From Colletes latitarsis (Eukaryota > Arthropoda > Insecta > Hymenoptera > Colletidae): a DNA stretch of 64,000 nucleotides. The notes under the pieces were generated by a model. The model worked only from the letters and a program-made list of their open reading frames with translations, had not been told where the DNA came from and did not search any database. The stretch lies in contig NC_135146.1 of NCBI RefSeq assembly GCF_051014445.1, positions 2,790,001 to 2,854,000 on the forward strand, written 5' to 3'. Positions 63,991 to 64,000 of the stretch are shown in pieces. The number at the start of each line of letters is the position of its first letter. Position 1 is the stretch's first letter. The translations under genes and the position numbers were made by a program.

Positions 63991-64000
63991 AATGTGGTAT

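Larger units (their letters stand above)
54255..64000 (+). repeat. Tandem satellite array, ~176-bp monomer, right part
   Basis: The same monomer, in the same orientation and in exact register, resumes after the insertion and runs to the window edge. Apart from the 545 bp added by the insertion with its duplicated target, the phase is unchanged. Monomers here are mostly of the GGATTCGATC/TATATATTAGAGGG and GGATTCAATC/TATATTTTAGAGGA classes. No coding region or other element is seen in it. Confidence 0.98.

Noticed and set aside
1..64000. CENP-B box in the monomer
   Set aside because: The essential TTCG-N4-A-N2-CGGG spacing is not met. TTCGCATTTTTCGCA shares only the TTCG.
1..64000. CRISPR array or bacterial repeat
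   Set aside because: There are no short repeats with unique spacers; the whole 176-bp unit is repeated with gradual divergence.

Overview
The whole window is eukaryotic satellite DNA. A monomer of about 176 bp runs head-to-tail in one orientation from the first base to the last, roughly 360 copies, broken once by a non-satellite insertion at 53,710-54,238. I found no supportable protein-coding, rRNA or tRNA gene. Near-nucleosome monomer length, uninterrupted tandem arrangement, layered higher-order repeats and near-absence of other DNA are what is expected of a centromeric or pericentromeric array. That functional reading is an inference. I do not recognise the monomer as a named satellite and cannot name the species. 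Both window edges lie inside the array, so it is longer than 64 kb.

In a phase starting at ATCTGGCTC (first at 62, then 238, 414 and so on) the monomer carries, in order: a TTCGCA/TTCGCA short direct repeat, TTGGCCAG, a dyad GTGGTACCAC at offset 80-89, a second dyad CACTG-NNN-CAGTG at 89-101, an AT-rich TCTATATTTTAGAG stretch, ACCGGT at 140-145 and a GGGTTAGG motif at 153-160. Monomers fall into classes with linked diagnostic changes, and these classes are regionally distributed.

Layout: 1-10.2 kb is dominated by monomers with TTATCTTAGATTCAATC or TTAAACCTGG and holds the cleanest higher-order repeats (a 9-mer of 1,585 bp twice, a 3-mer of 529 bp three times). 10.2-16.1 kb is mixed. 16.1-31 kb is rich in a class with CACATAG, GGTATCAC and ATAGTTAAGAGG, in many overlapping 2-mer to 7-mer duplications and one long out-of-phase duplication. 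31-42.2 kb is built from duplicated blocks with periods of 2,813, 3,517 and 4,221 bp. 42.2-53.7 kb is rich in monomers where GCCATCATCTGG becomes GATATTACCTGG. The insertion follows. 54.2-60 kb is related to the preceding segment. 60-61.9 kb contains monomers like those of the first 10 kb. 62-64 kb is a rearranged copy of 57.2-59.2 kb.

The insertion is the most distinctive element: about 529 bp, very GC-rich, minus-strand, ending in a poly(A) tail (seen as 24 Ts on the + strand) and flanked by a 16-bp target-site duplication. This is the signature of LINE-type target-primed retrotransposition. It encodes no protein I can support but is almost entirely a chain of long perfect or near-perfect hairpins, including one pair of interleaved stems with pseudoknot topology. 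A paralogous empty site lies 5 monomers downstream, which dates the insertion after that local duplication.
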